A stretch of 23,617 nucleotides of DNA from NCBI GenBank assembly GCA_036732565.1, contig DAINCF010000031.1, positions 1 through 23,617 of the forward strand, in the 5' to 3' direction. Under the pieces are notes generated by a model. That model did not search any database and had not been told where the DNA came from. It worked only from the letters and a program-made list of their open reading frames with translations. The position numbers and the translations under genes were made by a program. Below, one piece after another: positions 13,335 to 21,325 of the stretch; the stretch's first letter is position 1, and each line of letters starts with the position of its first letter. The DNA is from JAIVJN01 sp036732565 (GTDB lineage: Bacteria > Acidobacteriota > Vicinamibacteria > Vicinamibacterales > UBA2999).

Positions 13335-14570
13335 CTACGACGATAGACGTGCTCCCAGGGGGCCGTGTTCCAAGCTCGGCCATCCGCGCACAAAAGTCTG
13401 GACAACCTGGAGGTCTCCGTTCAGCACGGCGAGGTCGGCGGCGGCGCCCGGGGTGAGGGTGCCCGTATCGACGAGACCCATCTCCCGGGCGGGGGTCGTG
13501 GCACACAGCCGCGCCGCATCCACCAGCGACACGCCGGCCCGCTCCACCAACATGCGGAGGGCCCCATCCATGGTCAACACACTGCCCGCAAGGGTGCCGT
13601 CCTCGAGCTCGGCGGTTCGCGTCGTCACCACGATGGTCTGACCGCCGAGGCGCGCACGCGTGCCGACCGGCATGCCGGATCCCGCGGTGCCGTCGGTGAT
13701 CGCCATCACCTTCTCGACACCCTTCGCGGCGAGCGCGAGCTTCACCAGCGCGGGATGGACGTGGAAGCCGTCGCAAATGACCTCGGCCGCGACGGCATCC
13801 GATTCGAGCACCGCACCCGGAACGCCGGGCGCGCGATGGCCGAGCGGGGACATGCGATTGAAGAGGTGTGTCGCGTGGCACGCGCCGGCATCGATCGCGG
13901 CGCGCGCGACCTCGTAGCTGGCGCCCGTATGTCCGAGCGAGACGCGATGGCCCGCGGCCACGAGTCGACCCAACAGGCTCATCCCACCATCGAGCTCGGG
14001 CGCGATGGTGACGATGCCAATCACCGACGGCCGAGCGTCGAGCACGCGAAGAATGGAGGCGGCGTCGAAGTCGCCCCGATCGCCATCGGTGGCGTCGGCT
14101 CGCGGCTTCGATGACGGCACGCGCAAGCAGCGGGCCGGTTGCGCGCCTTTGAACTCGGGGTTGATGAAGTTGCTCTCCAGATGCGCCGGCAGGACGGCGG
14201 CCGATCCGCGAGGGCTCACGGCACGCGCGGCCGCGACGTCGTTGAGAAACGCCGCGAGATCGTCGGGTGGACAGGCGATGCTGGTCGGGCAGAAGGCGGT
14301 CACGCCAAATCGCGGCAGCCGTGCGGCGACAGCGGCGACGGCGCCCGGGCCATCGAGCACATCGACGCCTTCGACGCCGTGCACGTGAACGTCGACCAAG
14401 CCGGGAAGGACGGTGAGGCCGCGGCCATCGAGCCGCGTGCTGCCGGCGGGCCCGTCGATCGATCGCGACTCGATCGCCAGGATGCCCTCGTCGTTGAAGA
14501 CGAGGCTGCCACCGCGAAGCACGCGATCGTTCAGCACGAGGTCGGCGCCCGCAAGCACGATGAAGGACAT
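13335..14570 (-). CDS. nagA: N-acetylglucosamine-6-phosphate deacetylase
   Basis: This 411-residue amidohydrolase would remove acetate from GlcNAc-6-phosphate during peptidoglycan or chitin-sugar recycling. It has PGLVDVHVHGVEG (HxH at 62-64), HLESNFINPEFKGAQP, which takes the place of the usual HLEGPFI...GAH, then SLGHTGA, CHATHLFNRMSPL, VICDGFHVHP, and the late Asp motif in MAITDGTAGSGMP. The change from GPF to SNF near the metal ligand Glu is unusual, but the ligand itself is kept. Length fits the family. The ATG overlaps the stop of the PIN-like gene (TGATG), so translation is coupled. No nagB or sugar transporter is seen nearby. Confidence 0.9.
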   Translation of the reverse strand: MSFIVLAGADLVLNDRVLRGGSLVFNDEGILAIESRSIDGPAGSTRLDGRGLTVLPGLVDVHVHGVEGVDVLDGPGAVAAVAARLPRFGVTAFCPTSIACPPDDLAAFLNDVAAARAVSPRGSAAVLPAHLESNFINPEFKGAQPARCLRVPSSKPRADATDGDRGDFDAASILRVLDARPSVIGIVTIAPELDGGMSLLGRLVAAGHRVSLGHTGASYEVARAAIDAGACHATHLFNRMSPLGHRAPGVPGAVLESDAVAAEVICDGFHVHPALVKLALAAKGVEKVMAITDGTAGSGMPVGTRARLGGQTIVVTTRTAELEDGTLAGSVLTMDGALRMLVERAGVSLVDAARLCATTPAREMGLVDTGTLTPGAAADLAVLNGDLQVVQTFVRGWPSLEHGPLGARLSS

Positions 14571-15028
14571 CAGTCGGCGTCGGCCATCCAGTCGATATGC
14601 GCGTGCAGCTTGCGGCCGCTCAGCGGCAGCCCATCGACTCGCTGCGCTGGCTCAGGGCTTCGTCCGTCGGCTCGCTCGGCCCTGAACACGACCTGATCGA
14701 ACCGTGTGAGCACGATCGCAAGCCCGCGCTCATCGGGCGCCGACACGACGAGGATGCCCGCGGTCTCCGCCGAGGGGAACGTCTGCTCGTCGAGGTAGTC
14801 GCGGTCGAGGGTGATCAACGTGCGACTGAGCTGGCGCGCCAGGCGGAAGTGCTCGATGTCGCGAGCGCGACGCAAGTGCGCATGTTCGAGGACGAAGAAG
14901 ACGTCCCAGTTGAGGCGTGTCCGCATGAAGGTCACGAGACCAGCGGGCAGGTTGGCGTCGACGTACACACGAGGCGCATCCGACACGTGGTCGGCAATCG
15001 GCCCGAGCTCCGACCAGAGCGTTCCCAC
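14570..15028 (-). CDS. DUF5615 PIN-like protein
   Basis: This 152-residue protein matches the DUF5615/PIN-like fold: VYVDANLPAGLVTFMRTR near the N-terminus, VFFVLEHAHLRRARDIEHFRLARQLSRTLITLDRDYLDEQTFP in the middle, and ILVVSAP with a helical end. The acidic residues D (in VDANLP), E/D (in RARDIEH) and D (in TLDRDYLD) sit where PIN-fold nucleases hold metal. Members often act as the toxin of type II toxin-antitoxin pairs, but no antitoxin gene is adjacent here. The gene starts with GTG 15028, overlapping the stop of the deoxyhypusine-synthase-like gene by one base, and its own stop overlaps the nagA start. It is therefore wired into a metabolic operon rather than a toxin module. Confidence 0.82.
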   Translation of the reverse strand: MGTLWSELGPIADHVSDAPRVYVDANLPAGLVTFMRTRLNWDVFFVLEHAHLRRARDIEHFRLARQLSRTLITLDRDYLDEQTFPSAETAGILVVSAPDERGLAIVLTRFDQVVFRAERADGRSPEPAQRVDGLPLSGRKLHAHIDWMADAD

Positions 15029-16221
15029 TACCGCTTCTTCTTCGTCTTCGCGCCAGACGTCCTGGCGCTCGACGTTCTCACGGCGGCCTTGTCCGCATGC
15101 TTGGCGGTGGGCTTCGCCGCCACCGCCGCCTGTGTGCGGAGCGACGCGACCAGGGCCTCGCGCTGCCCGACCAGGTCCTTTCGTTTTCGGCGCCCGTTCT
15201 TGTGGGCGACCGCGTACTCACAGAACAGCGGGAACGCGATGGTCGAGTCGCAGTATGCCACGGCCGTGTCCGGCAGCACGCCGGGGTTCACCTTGCCCCA
15301 GCTCACTGCCTCGGCGGGCGTCGCGCCCGACAATCCGCCCCACACCACCTGATCCGTCGTGATCTGAATGAAGAAGTCGTTGCCGCCCTTGGGGATGCCG
15401 TAGACCTCCCACAGCGTGGGCTGTCCCTGCAGGTAGAAGTTCTTCGGCGATCCGCCACCGAGAATCACGCAGCCGTTCTTGTCGGCCGCCAGGATGATCG
15501 CGCAGATCTCGTTGACGTCTTTGTTGGGATCGATCATCAGGCTGCTGCCGTTGATCAGCTCGTGGTAGGCGATGTTCATCCCGATGGAGCTGTCGCCGGG
15601 CGACGAGGTATAGATCGGCACGCCGTACTTCGCGGCGGCGGCCAGCACCGAGTACTCCTCGCTGCCCTTGCCGGTCGCGAGCACGTGCTGTCCGAGCGCG
15701 AGGTGGAAGTCCGCCGTCGACACCGGCCCCGACAGGCCGCTCGAGACGAGAAAGTCGCGGATGAAGCGATCGGTGTCGAGGAGCACTTGCGCCGGAAACA
15801 ACACGTCGTAGATGCGGATGACGCCCTCGTCGTAGAGCACGCGATCGTCGACGAACGGCGAGCCGCGATGCAGCGTGAAGTTCAGGGCGTAGTGGAGATC
15901 GTGATAGAGGTTCGCGCCCGTGCTGATCAGGAAATCGACGAGGCCGCGCTCCATGAGCTCGATGACGCAGCCGCCGAGTCCCGCGGGCGTCAGTGCCCCT
16001 GCCACCGTCAAGGCGATGGTCGTGTCGTGCTGGCGGGCGAGCATCTTGTCGGTGAAGATGCGGCACGCCTCACCCAACCGCGCGGCGTTGAAGGCCTGGA
16101 ATCCCTCGTCCACGAGCGCGCGCACATCGGCGCTGCCACGCGGGCGATAGTAGCGAATCGGTTTGCCTGACAGAAACGGGTTGGAGGCCTTCTTGGGAGA
16201 GCCAGGAGCACGGTACGGCAC
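15028..16221 (-). CDS. Deoxyhypusine synthase-like (homospermidine synthase-type) enzyme
   Basis: This 397-residue protein belongs to the deoxyhypusine synthase family. In bacteria, which lack eIF5A, the family is thought to act on polyamines, for example to form homospermidine; this is family knowledge, not shown here. It has FNAARLGEA, LTVAGALTPAGLGG, STGANLYHD, the NAD-binding SSPGDSSIGMNIAY and VILGGGSPKNFYLQ, and the active-site EAVSWGKV with Lys310, matching the lysine that forms the imine intermediate in human DHS. The last 50 residues are an Ala/Lys-rich tail (AAVAAKPTAKHADKAAVRTS...TKKKR), absent from most homologues and probably disordered. The start is GTG 16221. A TAGGCT box ends 6 nt upstream, so the message may be leaderless. 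It heads a coupled operon with the PIN-like gene and nagA. Confidence 0.9.
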   Translation of the reverse strand: MPYRAPGSPKKASNPFLSGKPIRYYRPRGSADVRALVDEGFQAFNAARLGEACRIFTDKMLARQHDTTIALTVAGALTPAGLGGCVIELMERGLVDFLISTGANLYHDLHYALNFTLHRGSPFVDDRVLYDEGVIRIYDVLFPAQVLLDTDRFIRDFLVSSGLSGPVSTADFHLALGQHVLATGKGSEEYSVLAAAAKYGVPIYTSSPGDSSIGMNIAYHELINGSSLMIDPNKDVNEICAIILAADKNGCVILGGGSPKNFYLQGQPTLWEVYGIPKGGNDFFIQITTDQVVWGGLSGATPAEAVSWGKVNPGVLPDTAVAYCDSTIAFPLFCEYAVAHKNGRRKRKDLVGQREALVASLRTQAAVAAKPTAKHADKAAVRTSSARTSGAKTKKKR

Positions 16222-16261
16222 GGACCTAGCCTAACATCCGCCTACATTCGCCGTGTAACCT

Positions 16262-16322
16262 CGCGAGCCACCGCGAGACCTCGCCGTTGCGGCCTCCGGC
16301 CGCGACGGCGGGCTGGCTCGCG
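16262..16322. repeat. Nested double hairpin upstream of the sigma-54 activator
   Basis: The outer arms CGCGAGCCA (16262-16270) and TGGCTCGCG (16314-16322) are exact complements. Inside is a second stem, CGCCGTTGCGGCC (16282-16294) with GGCCGCGACGGCG (16298-16310), with one G-T pair and a 3-nt loop. It lies in the divergent gap between the DHS-like gene and the sigma-54 activator. Confidence 0.8.
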
Positions 16323-16374
16323 TCTCAAACCCAGGGTCCCAAGCCTCAGGTCCCAGGCCGTAAAGGTTTTATTG

Positions 16375-16396
16375 GTGTCGTCCGATACCACGACAC
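16375..16396. promoter_or_regulatory. Inverted repeat just before the sigma-54 activator start
   Basis: GTGTCGT (16375-16381) and ACGACAC (16390-16396) form a 7-bp dyad with an 8-nt spacer, ending 4 nt before GTG 16401. It could be an autoregulatory site or a small leader hairpin. No promoter consensus was recognised around it. Confidence 0.4.
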
Positions 16397-16400
16397 GGTC

Positions 16401-17762
16401 GTGGATGATCTGACGTTTGCCGCTCGTCGGGCCAGCGCTGGGACTGGCGGCCGGCAGGCGCAAGAGGTCGAGGCGCGGTTCCGGACGCTGGTGCAATCGC
16501 CTTTGCGGGCGGGAATCCTGCGCTTTCTGTCGGCCCGCCCGGATGAAGCGTTTGCGATCGAAGAGCTCATGCAGACCTTCGGTCGCATGCGCCTCGACGT
16601 CGAAAACTGCGTCCGCGAACTGGTGGAGTTCGGCGTCGTCCGCCGGCTGACCGGCGAGCCGGTGCGGTTCGTGGCCGCCCGGCCCGAGAGCGAAGCCGCC
16701 GCGACCCTCCTCGACAACTTCCTCGAGCGCCGCGCGAGCGTCGGCATCGAAGACACCTCGCCGTCGGTCCAGCGATTCCGTGAGCTGATCGGCCGCGACG
16801 AGAAGATGCTGGCCATCTTCGAGTGGATTCGCACCGCCGCCAAGTCCGATATCGCGGTGCTGATCCTCGGTCCCACCGGGTCAGGCAAGGAAGTCGTCGC
16901 CCGCATGATTCACGAGCTGTCGCCGCGCGGCACCGAGCGCTTTCAGGCGGTCAACTGCGCAGCGCTGCCGGACACGCTGTTCGAATCGGAGATCTTCGGC
17001 TACGAACGCGGCGCGTTCACCGGCGCCCACGATCGCAAGCCCGGCCGCCTCGAGCTGGCGAACGGCGGCACGCTCTTCCTCGACGAAATCGGCGATCTGT
17101 CCCTTGTCGCGCAGGCCAAACTGCTGCGCGTGCTCGAGGATCGGCGCTTCGAGCGACTCGGCGGCAATCGCGCGATTCAAGTCGACTTCCGCCTGATCTC
17201 CGCCACGAATCGTCCGCTGGATTTGTTCGTCCGCGAAGGACGCTTCCGCGAAGATCTCTACTACCGCATCAATGCGTTCGCGATCCGTCTGCCCTCGCTC
17301 AAGGAGCGGGCGGTCGACATCCCCGTGCTCGCCAACCGGTTCCTCGCGCGCTACTGTGCGGCGAACGGCCTGCCGCTCGACGCCAAGCAGTTCTCGAGCG
17401 AAGCGGCGGAATTGCTGGGCACCTATCACTGGCCGGGAAACATTCGCGAGCTCGAGAGCACGGTCTCACGAGCCGCGCTCTCCGCACCGGGGCGTCTGAT
17501 CCGCGCCGCCGACATCGAGTTCCTGCACCAATCGGTGGTGCGCCGCGAGCAGGATACGGCGACGCGCTTTCCGACACTACGTGAAGCCGAGCGCGCGCAC
17601 GTCATGCGCGTGCTCGAAGCCGTGCGCTGGAATAAACTTGAAGCGGCCCGGGTGCTGGACATCAGCCGCGGGACGCTCTATCGCAAGATCACGGAGTACG
17701 GGCTGGAGCCGTCGAGCGGCAAGGCCGCCCGCAAGCCGCGTCGGACAGGTCAGCTATCCTGA
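16401..17762 (+). CDS. Sigma-54-dependent transcriptional activator with an N-terminal winged-helix-like domain
   Basis: This protein (453 residues from GTG 16401) activates sigma-54 RNA polymerase by ATP hydrolysis. The AAA+ core has Walker A GPTGSGKE (157-164), the sigma-54 contact loop GAFTGA (204-209), Walker B GGTLFLDEIGDL (about 222-233), the SATNRPLD and FREDLYYRINAF motifs, and WPGNIRELE. A Fis-type helix-turn-helix (KLEAARVLDISRGTLYRKI, about 412-430) ends the protein. There is no response-regulator receiver. The N-terminus instead reads SPLRAGILRFLSARPDEAFAIEELMQTFGRMRLDVENCVRELVEFGVVRRL, like a winged helix. GTG 16401 is preferred over ATG 16287, because the earlier start would lie inside a 61-bp hairpin and low-complexity sequence, but the start is uncertain. 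The gene is followed by the c-di-GMP protein, which it may control. Confidence 0.88.
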   Translation: MDDLTFAARRASAGTGGRQAQEVEARFRTLVQSPLRAGILRFLSARPDEAFAIEELMQTFGRMRLDVENCVRELVEFGVVRRLTGEPVRFVAARPESEAAATLLDNFLERRASVGIEDTSPSVQRFRELIGRDEKMLAIFEWIRTAAKSDIAVLILGPTGSGKEVVARMIHELSPRGTERFQAVNCAALPDTLFESEIFGYERGAFTGAHDRKPGRLELANGGTLFLDEIGDLSLVAQAKLLRVLEDRRFERLGGNRAIQVDFRLISATNRPLDLFVREGRFREDLYYRINAFAIRLPSLKERAVDIPVLANRFLARYCAANGLPLDAKQFSSEAAELLGTYHWPGNIRELESTVSRAALSAPGRLIRAADIEFLHQSVVRREQDTATRFPTLREAERAHVMRVLEAVRWNKLEAARVLDISRGTLYRKITEYGLEPSSGKAARKPRRTGQLS

Positions 17763-17769
17763 CATGTCC
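17743..17769 (+). terminator. Hairpin across the sigma-54 activator stop codon
   Basis: GGACAGGTCAG (17743-17753) and CTGACATGTCC (17759-17769) form an 11-bp stem with one central G-A mismatch and a 5-nt loop. The stem includes the TGA stop. No strong U-run follows, so it is only a weak candidate for intrinsic termination. Confidence 0.4.
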
Positions 17770-17848
17770 TGTAAAGTCATATAAAGTTCTCTCAAATACA
17801 AGCTCATCGAGCAACGGATGAGTGACAAACGTGCGACATAGCTGAGCA

Positions 17849-17881
17849 TTTTGTGCGATATTCACACTATTGCGCACAAAA
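17849..17881. promoter_or_regulatory. Dyad TTTTGTGCG/CGCACAAAA upstream of the HD-GYP gene
   Basis: Exact 9-bp arms at 17849-17857 and 17873-17881 flank a 15-nt spacer in a relatively AT-rich 240-bp gap. The position, about 120 bp before the HD-GYP start, suits a regulator-binding site. The sequence also contains TGTG-N7-CACA, close to but one base shorter than a CRP site. The binder is unknown. Confidence 0.45.
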
Positions 17882-18002
17882 CGCTGCTGGGCTCATACGG
17901 GCGGTCCATATGACTCGAAGGTAAAGTATGCTCCTTGGGTCAGTTCGTTGGTAGTTCGATGACACTCGGATTGATCGTCCCCCGGCGATCCAGTAGTGAG
18001 GT

Positions 18003-20534
18003 ATGAAGGCACTCCCCCTGCCCGCTCGCCTCTATGTGGGCGGAATTATCGCTCTGGGCGCTCTACTGCTCGTGGGCCTGGCCCCGCGGGCCACGTTCGA
18101 CCGCCCGCTGCTCTTCCTTTCCCTGCTGGTCCTCTCGGCGATTACCTCGGCGCTCAAGGTCACGCTGCCGCTGTCGAAGGGCGGCTCGTCGATGTCGGTG
18201 TCGTACGCGGTCGACTTCGCGGCACTGCTGCTCGTCGGCCCGCACGAGACGATGCTGATCGCGGTGACCAGCGCGTGGACCCAGTGCACGTTCCGCATGA
18301 AGACGCCGAACGCGCCGTATCGCACGCTGTTCAGCATGGCGTGCCTCGCGATCACCGTCCAGGCGGCGGGGCTGGCGCAGGCGTGGTTCGGCACGGCGCC
18401 TGGCGCGCTGCCAGGGGCGCTGCCGGGCACGATCGCCGGCATCGCGCGGCCGTTGGCCGCGGCCGCCACCGCGTACTTCATCTTCAACACGACGATCATC
18501 GCGACCGCCATCGCGCTCTCCACGCGCCAACCCTTCTTCAGCGTGTGGAGCCAGAACTTCTCGTGGAGCGCGCCGAGTTACTTCGTCGGCGCCGGCGTGG
18601 CCGCGTTGTCGACGTGGGCGGTCATGACCTCCGGCGTCTGGATGGCCCTGTTCGCAATCGCGCCGCTCTATCTCACCTACCGCACCTATCGCATCTATCT
18701 CGGCCGCATCGACGACGAGCGGCGGCATTCGGCGGAGATGGCGGACTTGCACCTGGCGACCATCGAAGCGCTGGCGCTCGCCATCGACGCGAAGGATCAG
18801 ACCACGCAGTCGCACATTCGGCGCGTCCAGGTCTACGCCGCCGGCCTCGCCAAGCAGTTCGGGATGTCGGACAAGGAAATCCAAGGCGTCAAGACCGCCG
18901 CCCTGCTGCATGACATCGGCAAGCTCGCCGTGCCGGAGCACATCCTGTCGAAGCCCGGACCGCTCACGCAGGAAGAGTTCCAGAAGATTCGCGTGCACCC
19001 GCAAGTCGGTGCCGAGATCATCAGCGCCGTGCCCTTCCCGTATCCGGTGGCCCCGCTCATCCTCAGCCACCACGAGCGGTGGGACGGCAAAGGCTATCCC
19101 CAGGGTCTGAAGGGCGAGGAGATTCCGCTGGGGGCGCGCATCCTCACCGTCGTCGACTACTTCGACGCGCTGACGTCCGATCGCCCGTACCACAAGGCGA
19201 TGACCCACGACGCCGCCGAGGCGCTGCTGCGCAGCGAGGCTGGGCGGGCGCTCGATCCGGCCGTGGTGCAGCAGTTCATTCAGATGCTGCCCGAGCTCAA
19301 GGCCGAGGCGATCAAGCTCGAGACGGCGCCGCATCGGCGTCTCAGCCTCGAGAGCACGTCAGAGCTGGGCAAGCCGGCGGCCGGATTCCAGCCCGAGGGT
19401 CCGAAGGGCAACACGGTGTTCGAAGACATCGCGCTGGCGCATCGCGAGATCTACGCGCTCTACGAGATCGCGCAGACGATGGGCACCAGCCTTGGCATCT
19501 CCGACACCATGGGGCTCATCGCCTCGAAGTTGAGCAGCCTGGTGCCGTTCTCGTCGTGCGCGCTCTTCCTGTACAACGAAGACACGGACACGCTGCGGTG
19601 CAAGTTCGCCACCGGCGTCGAACGCGATCTGATCGAGACGATGACCATTCGCAGCGGGCACGGGTTGACCGGCTGGGTGGCGCGCAACAAGCGTTCCCTG
19701 GTCAACGCGCGGCCAAGCGCCGACTTCGAGGCCGCCGGTCTGATCGGTCGTCCGACGACCCTGCAATCGGCCCTGGTCGCGCCGCTGGTGTTCAACGAGC
19801 GCTTCATCGGCACGCTGGCCGTCTATCACACGGATCCGGAGCTCTATCTCGACGACCATCGCCGCCTGCTGGATCGGGTCTGCGAGCAGGCCTCCGCCGT
19901 CATCCACAACTCCATCGTCTTCGACAAGACGCAGGAGGACTCGCTGACGGATCCGCTGACCGGCCTGCCCAATACACGCTTCATGTTCATGCACCTGACG
20001 CGTGAGCTGGCGCGCGCCGAGCGGTTGAAGTCCGAGGTCGCGCTGCTGGTGATGGACCTCGACGAATTCAAGGAGATCAACGACAACCACGGCCACCACA
20101 TCGGCGACCGCGCGTTGCGCGAAGTGGCGCCGGTCCTGCGCAGCACGATTCGTCCCTACGATGTGTGCGTGCGCTACGCCGGCGACGAGTTCATCGTCGT
20201 CTTGGCTGGCTGCGGCCTGGACGAGGCGGAGCGCAAGCGCCTGGAGCTGCAGAAGGCGGTCGACGATCTCGTCTTCGAGGCGCGGCCCGGGCGCCGGCTG
20301 GCGTTGTCGATCAGCGTCGGCGCGGCGATCTACCCGCACGACGGCGACACCTACGAGGCCCTGCTGGCCACTGCCGACAGCCGCATGTATCGCGACAAGA
20401 CGCGGCGCAAGCAGCTTATCCGCGCCCAGCCGCTCGCGACGGGCACCGACGGCCCGATGCTTTCAGTCGTGCCGGTCCTGCTTCCCGACGTGACCGACGT
20501 CGACATCCAGCGCGCCGGCATTGGCGTTCTGTAG
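18003..20534 (+). CDS. Membrane HD-GYP / GAF / GGDEF bifunctional-type c-di-GMP protein
   Basis: This is an 843-residue protein. Residues 1-245 hold about seven hydrophobic segments, a membrane sensor resembling MASE-type modules. Residues 265-430 are an HD-GYP phosphodiesterase domain with HDIGK (His303-Asp304) and HHERWDGKGYPQGLKGEEIPLGARI (from His356). Both the HD and GYP motifs are intact, so cyclic-di-GMP breakdown is likely. Residues about 485-635 form a GAF domain (ALYEIAQTMGTSLGISDTMG, GLTGWVARNKRSLVN). Residues 655-815 are a diguanylate cyclase domain whose signature reads AGDEF (726-730) rather than GGDEF, with an intact inhibitory RxxD site (RPYD, 717-720). Having both domains suggests a switch between making and destroying c-di-GMP. 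Start ATG 18003 has GAGG very close upstream. The TAG stop is part of a palindromic repeat. Confidence 0.92.
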   Translation: MKALPLPARLYVGGIIALGALLLVGLAPRATFDRPLLFLSLLVLSAITSALKVTLPLSKGGSSMSVSYAVDFAALLLVGPHETMLIAVTSAWTQCTFRMKTPNAPYRTLFSMACLAITVQAAGLAQAWFGTAPGALPGALPGTIAGIARPLAAAATAYFIFNTTIIATAIALSTRQPFFSVWSQNFSWSAPSYFVGAGVAALSTWAVMTSGVWMALFAIAPLYLTYRTYRIYLGRIDDERRHSAEMADLHLATIEALALAIDAKDQTTQSHIRRVQVYAAGLAKQFGMSDKEIQGVKTAALLHDIGKLAVPEHILSKPGPLTQEEFQKIRVHPQVGAEIISAVPFPYPVAPLILSHHERWDGKGYPQGLKGEEIPLGARILTVVDYFDALTSDRPYHKAMTHDAAEALLRSEAGRALDPAVVQQFIQMLPELKAEAIKLETAPHRRLSLESTSELGKPAAGFQPEGPKGNTVFEDIALAHREIYALYEIAQTMGTSLGISDTMGLIASKLSSLVPFSSCALFLYNEDTDTLRCKFATGVERDLIETMTIRSGHGLTGWVARNKRSLVNARPSADFEAAGLIGRPTTLQSALVAPLVFNERFIGTLAVYHTDPELYLDDHRRLLDRVCEQASAVIHNSIVFDKTQEDSLTDPLTGLPNTRFMFMHLTRELARAERLKSEVALLVMDLDEFKEINDNHGHHIGDRALREVAPVLRSTIRPYDVCVRYAGDEFIVVLAGCGLDEAERKRLELQKAVDDLVFEARPGRRLALSISVGAAIYPHDGDTYEALLATADSRMYRDKTRRKQLIRAQPLATGTDGPMLSVVPVLLPDVTDVDIQRAGIGVL

Positions 20535-20555
20535 AGGCGGTTCGCGACCGCCCCT
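20531..20555. repeat. Palindrome copy providing the HD-GYP stop codon
   Basis: GTAGAGGCGGTTCGCG followed by ACCGCCCCT is a copy of the 24-nt palindrome with one base lost in the centre. Its second to fourth bases are the TAG stop of the HD-GYP gene (20532-20534). It could also act as a terminator hairpin. Confidence 0.85.
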
Positions 20556-20588
20556 CCGAGCGGTTGCACTACCATTGATCGCGCTGCC

Positions 20589-21296
20589 GTGCCCGCCTTT
20601 GTCCTTCCTGCGCTCGAGGTGATCCACGCCACGCCTCGCACGCGCATCATCCGGCTCTCCCTGGATCATCAGCCGTTCTCGTTTGCCGCTGGACAGGCCG
20701 TCATCGTCGGGTTGCACGGCGGAACGGTGCGGAAGCCGTATTCGATTGCGAGCTCGCCTCGGCAGGCCGCCGCATCCGACGCCATCGAGCTGCTCGCACA
20801 GCTGGAGGAAGCCGATCCGTTGGATCCGCATCTCGAGCGGGTCCTGCCGGGCACGCTCGTGGACGTCCACGGGCCGCTCGGCGACTTTCGCTTGCCAGAT
20901 CCCATCGTCGCCCGCGACATGCTGTTCATCGCCGGAGGGACCGGAATTGCGCCACTTCGGTCGATGCTCGGCGAAGCGCTCAGTCCTCCACTCGCCGAGC
21001 GGTTCATCGTGATCTACAGCGCGCGCCGCCCGGAAGAGTTGGTCTACCGAGAAGAGTTGGAGGAGCTCGCACGACTGGGCAGCCTGGAGCTCTTCATGAC
21101 GGTGACGCGTGCAGACGGGTCGTCGTGGAGTGGCCGGCGTGGGCGAATCGACGACCAGCTGATCGCGCAGGCGCTGAGAACGCCGCATACCCACGCGCTG
21201 GTCTGCGGCCCGCCGGGATTCGTGACCGAGGTCGCCTCACTCTTGAAGCGCGCCCGCGTCCCCGAACCGCTCATCGCGAGCGAGCGGTATCCGTAG
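20589..21296 (+). CDS. Ferredoxin/flavodoxin-NADP(+) reductase-like flavoprotein
   Basis: This 235-residue protein is a complete FNR-type module: an FAD-binding barrel with RKPYSIASSP (RxYS, 48-52) and GTLVDVHGPLGDF, and an NAD(P)-binding half with MLFIAGGTGIAPLRSML (GGTGIAP from 116), IYSARRPEELVYREEL and VCGPPGFV. No iron-sulfur cysteine cluster follows, so it should pass electrons to a separate ferredoxin, flavodoxin or oxygenase partner. Start GTG 20589 is chosen from the domain beginning; no Shine-Dalgarno is seen. The gene lies between two palindrome copies, and its TAG stop (21294-21296) is the start of the second. No partner gene is next to it. Confidence 0.9.
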   Translation: MPAFVLPALEVIHATPRTRIIRLSLDHQPFSFAAGQAVIVGLHGGTVRKPYSIASSPRQAAASDAIELLAQLEEADPLDPHLERVLPGTLVDVHGPLGDFRLPDPIVARDMLFIAGGTGIAPLRSMLGEALSPPLAERFIVIYSARRPEELVYREELEELARLGSLELFMTVTRADGSSWSGRRGRIDDQLIAQALRTPHTHALVCGPPGFVTEVASLLKRARVPEPLIASERYP

Positions 21297-21319
21297 GGGC
21301 GGTTCGCGAACCGCCCTAT
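21292..21319. repeat. Palindrome copy providing the reductase stop codon
   Basis: CGTAGGGGCGGTTCGCG followed by AACCGCCCTATA is close to the 8029-8052 copy. The TAG of the reductase gene (21294-21296) is the left end of the repeat. It is located between convergent genes. Confidence 0.9.
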
Positions 21320-21325
21320 ATCCGA

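Noticed and set aside
14570..15028. Toxin-antitoxin module
   Set aside because: The PIN-like gene has no adjacent small antitoxin gene; both neighbours are metabolic enzymes overlapping it.
16287..16400. N-terminal extension of the sigma-54 activator from ATG 16287
   Set aside because: The extension would read through a 61-bp nested hairpin and low-complexity repeats and contains no domain sequence.
17852..17867. CRP-binding site
   Set aside because: TGTG and CACA are spaced by 7 rather than 8 bases, and the longer dyad 17849-17881 explains the sequence better.
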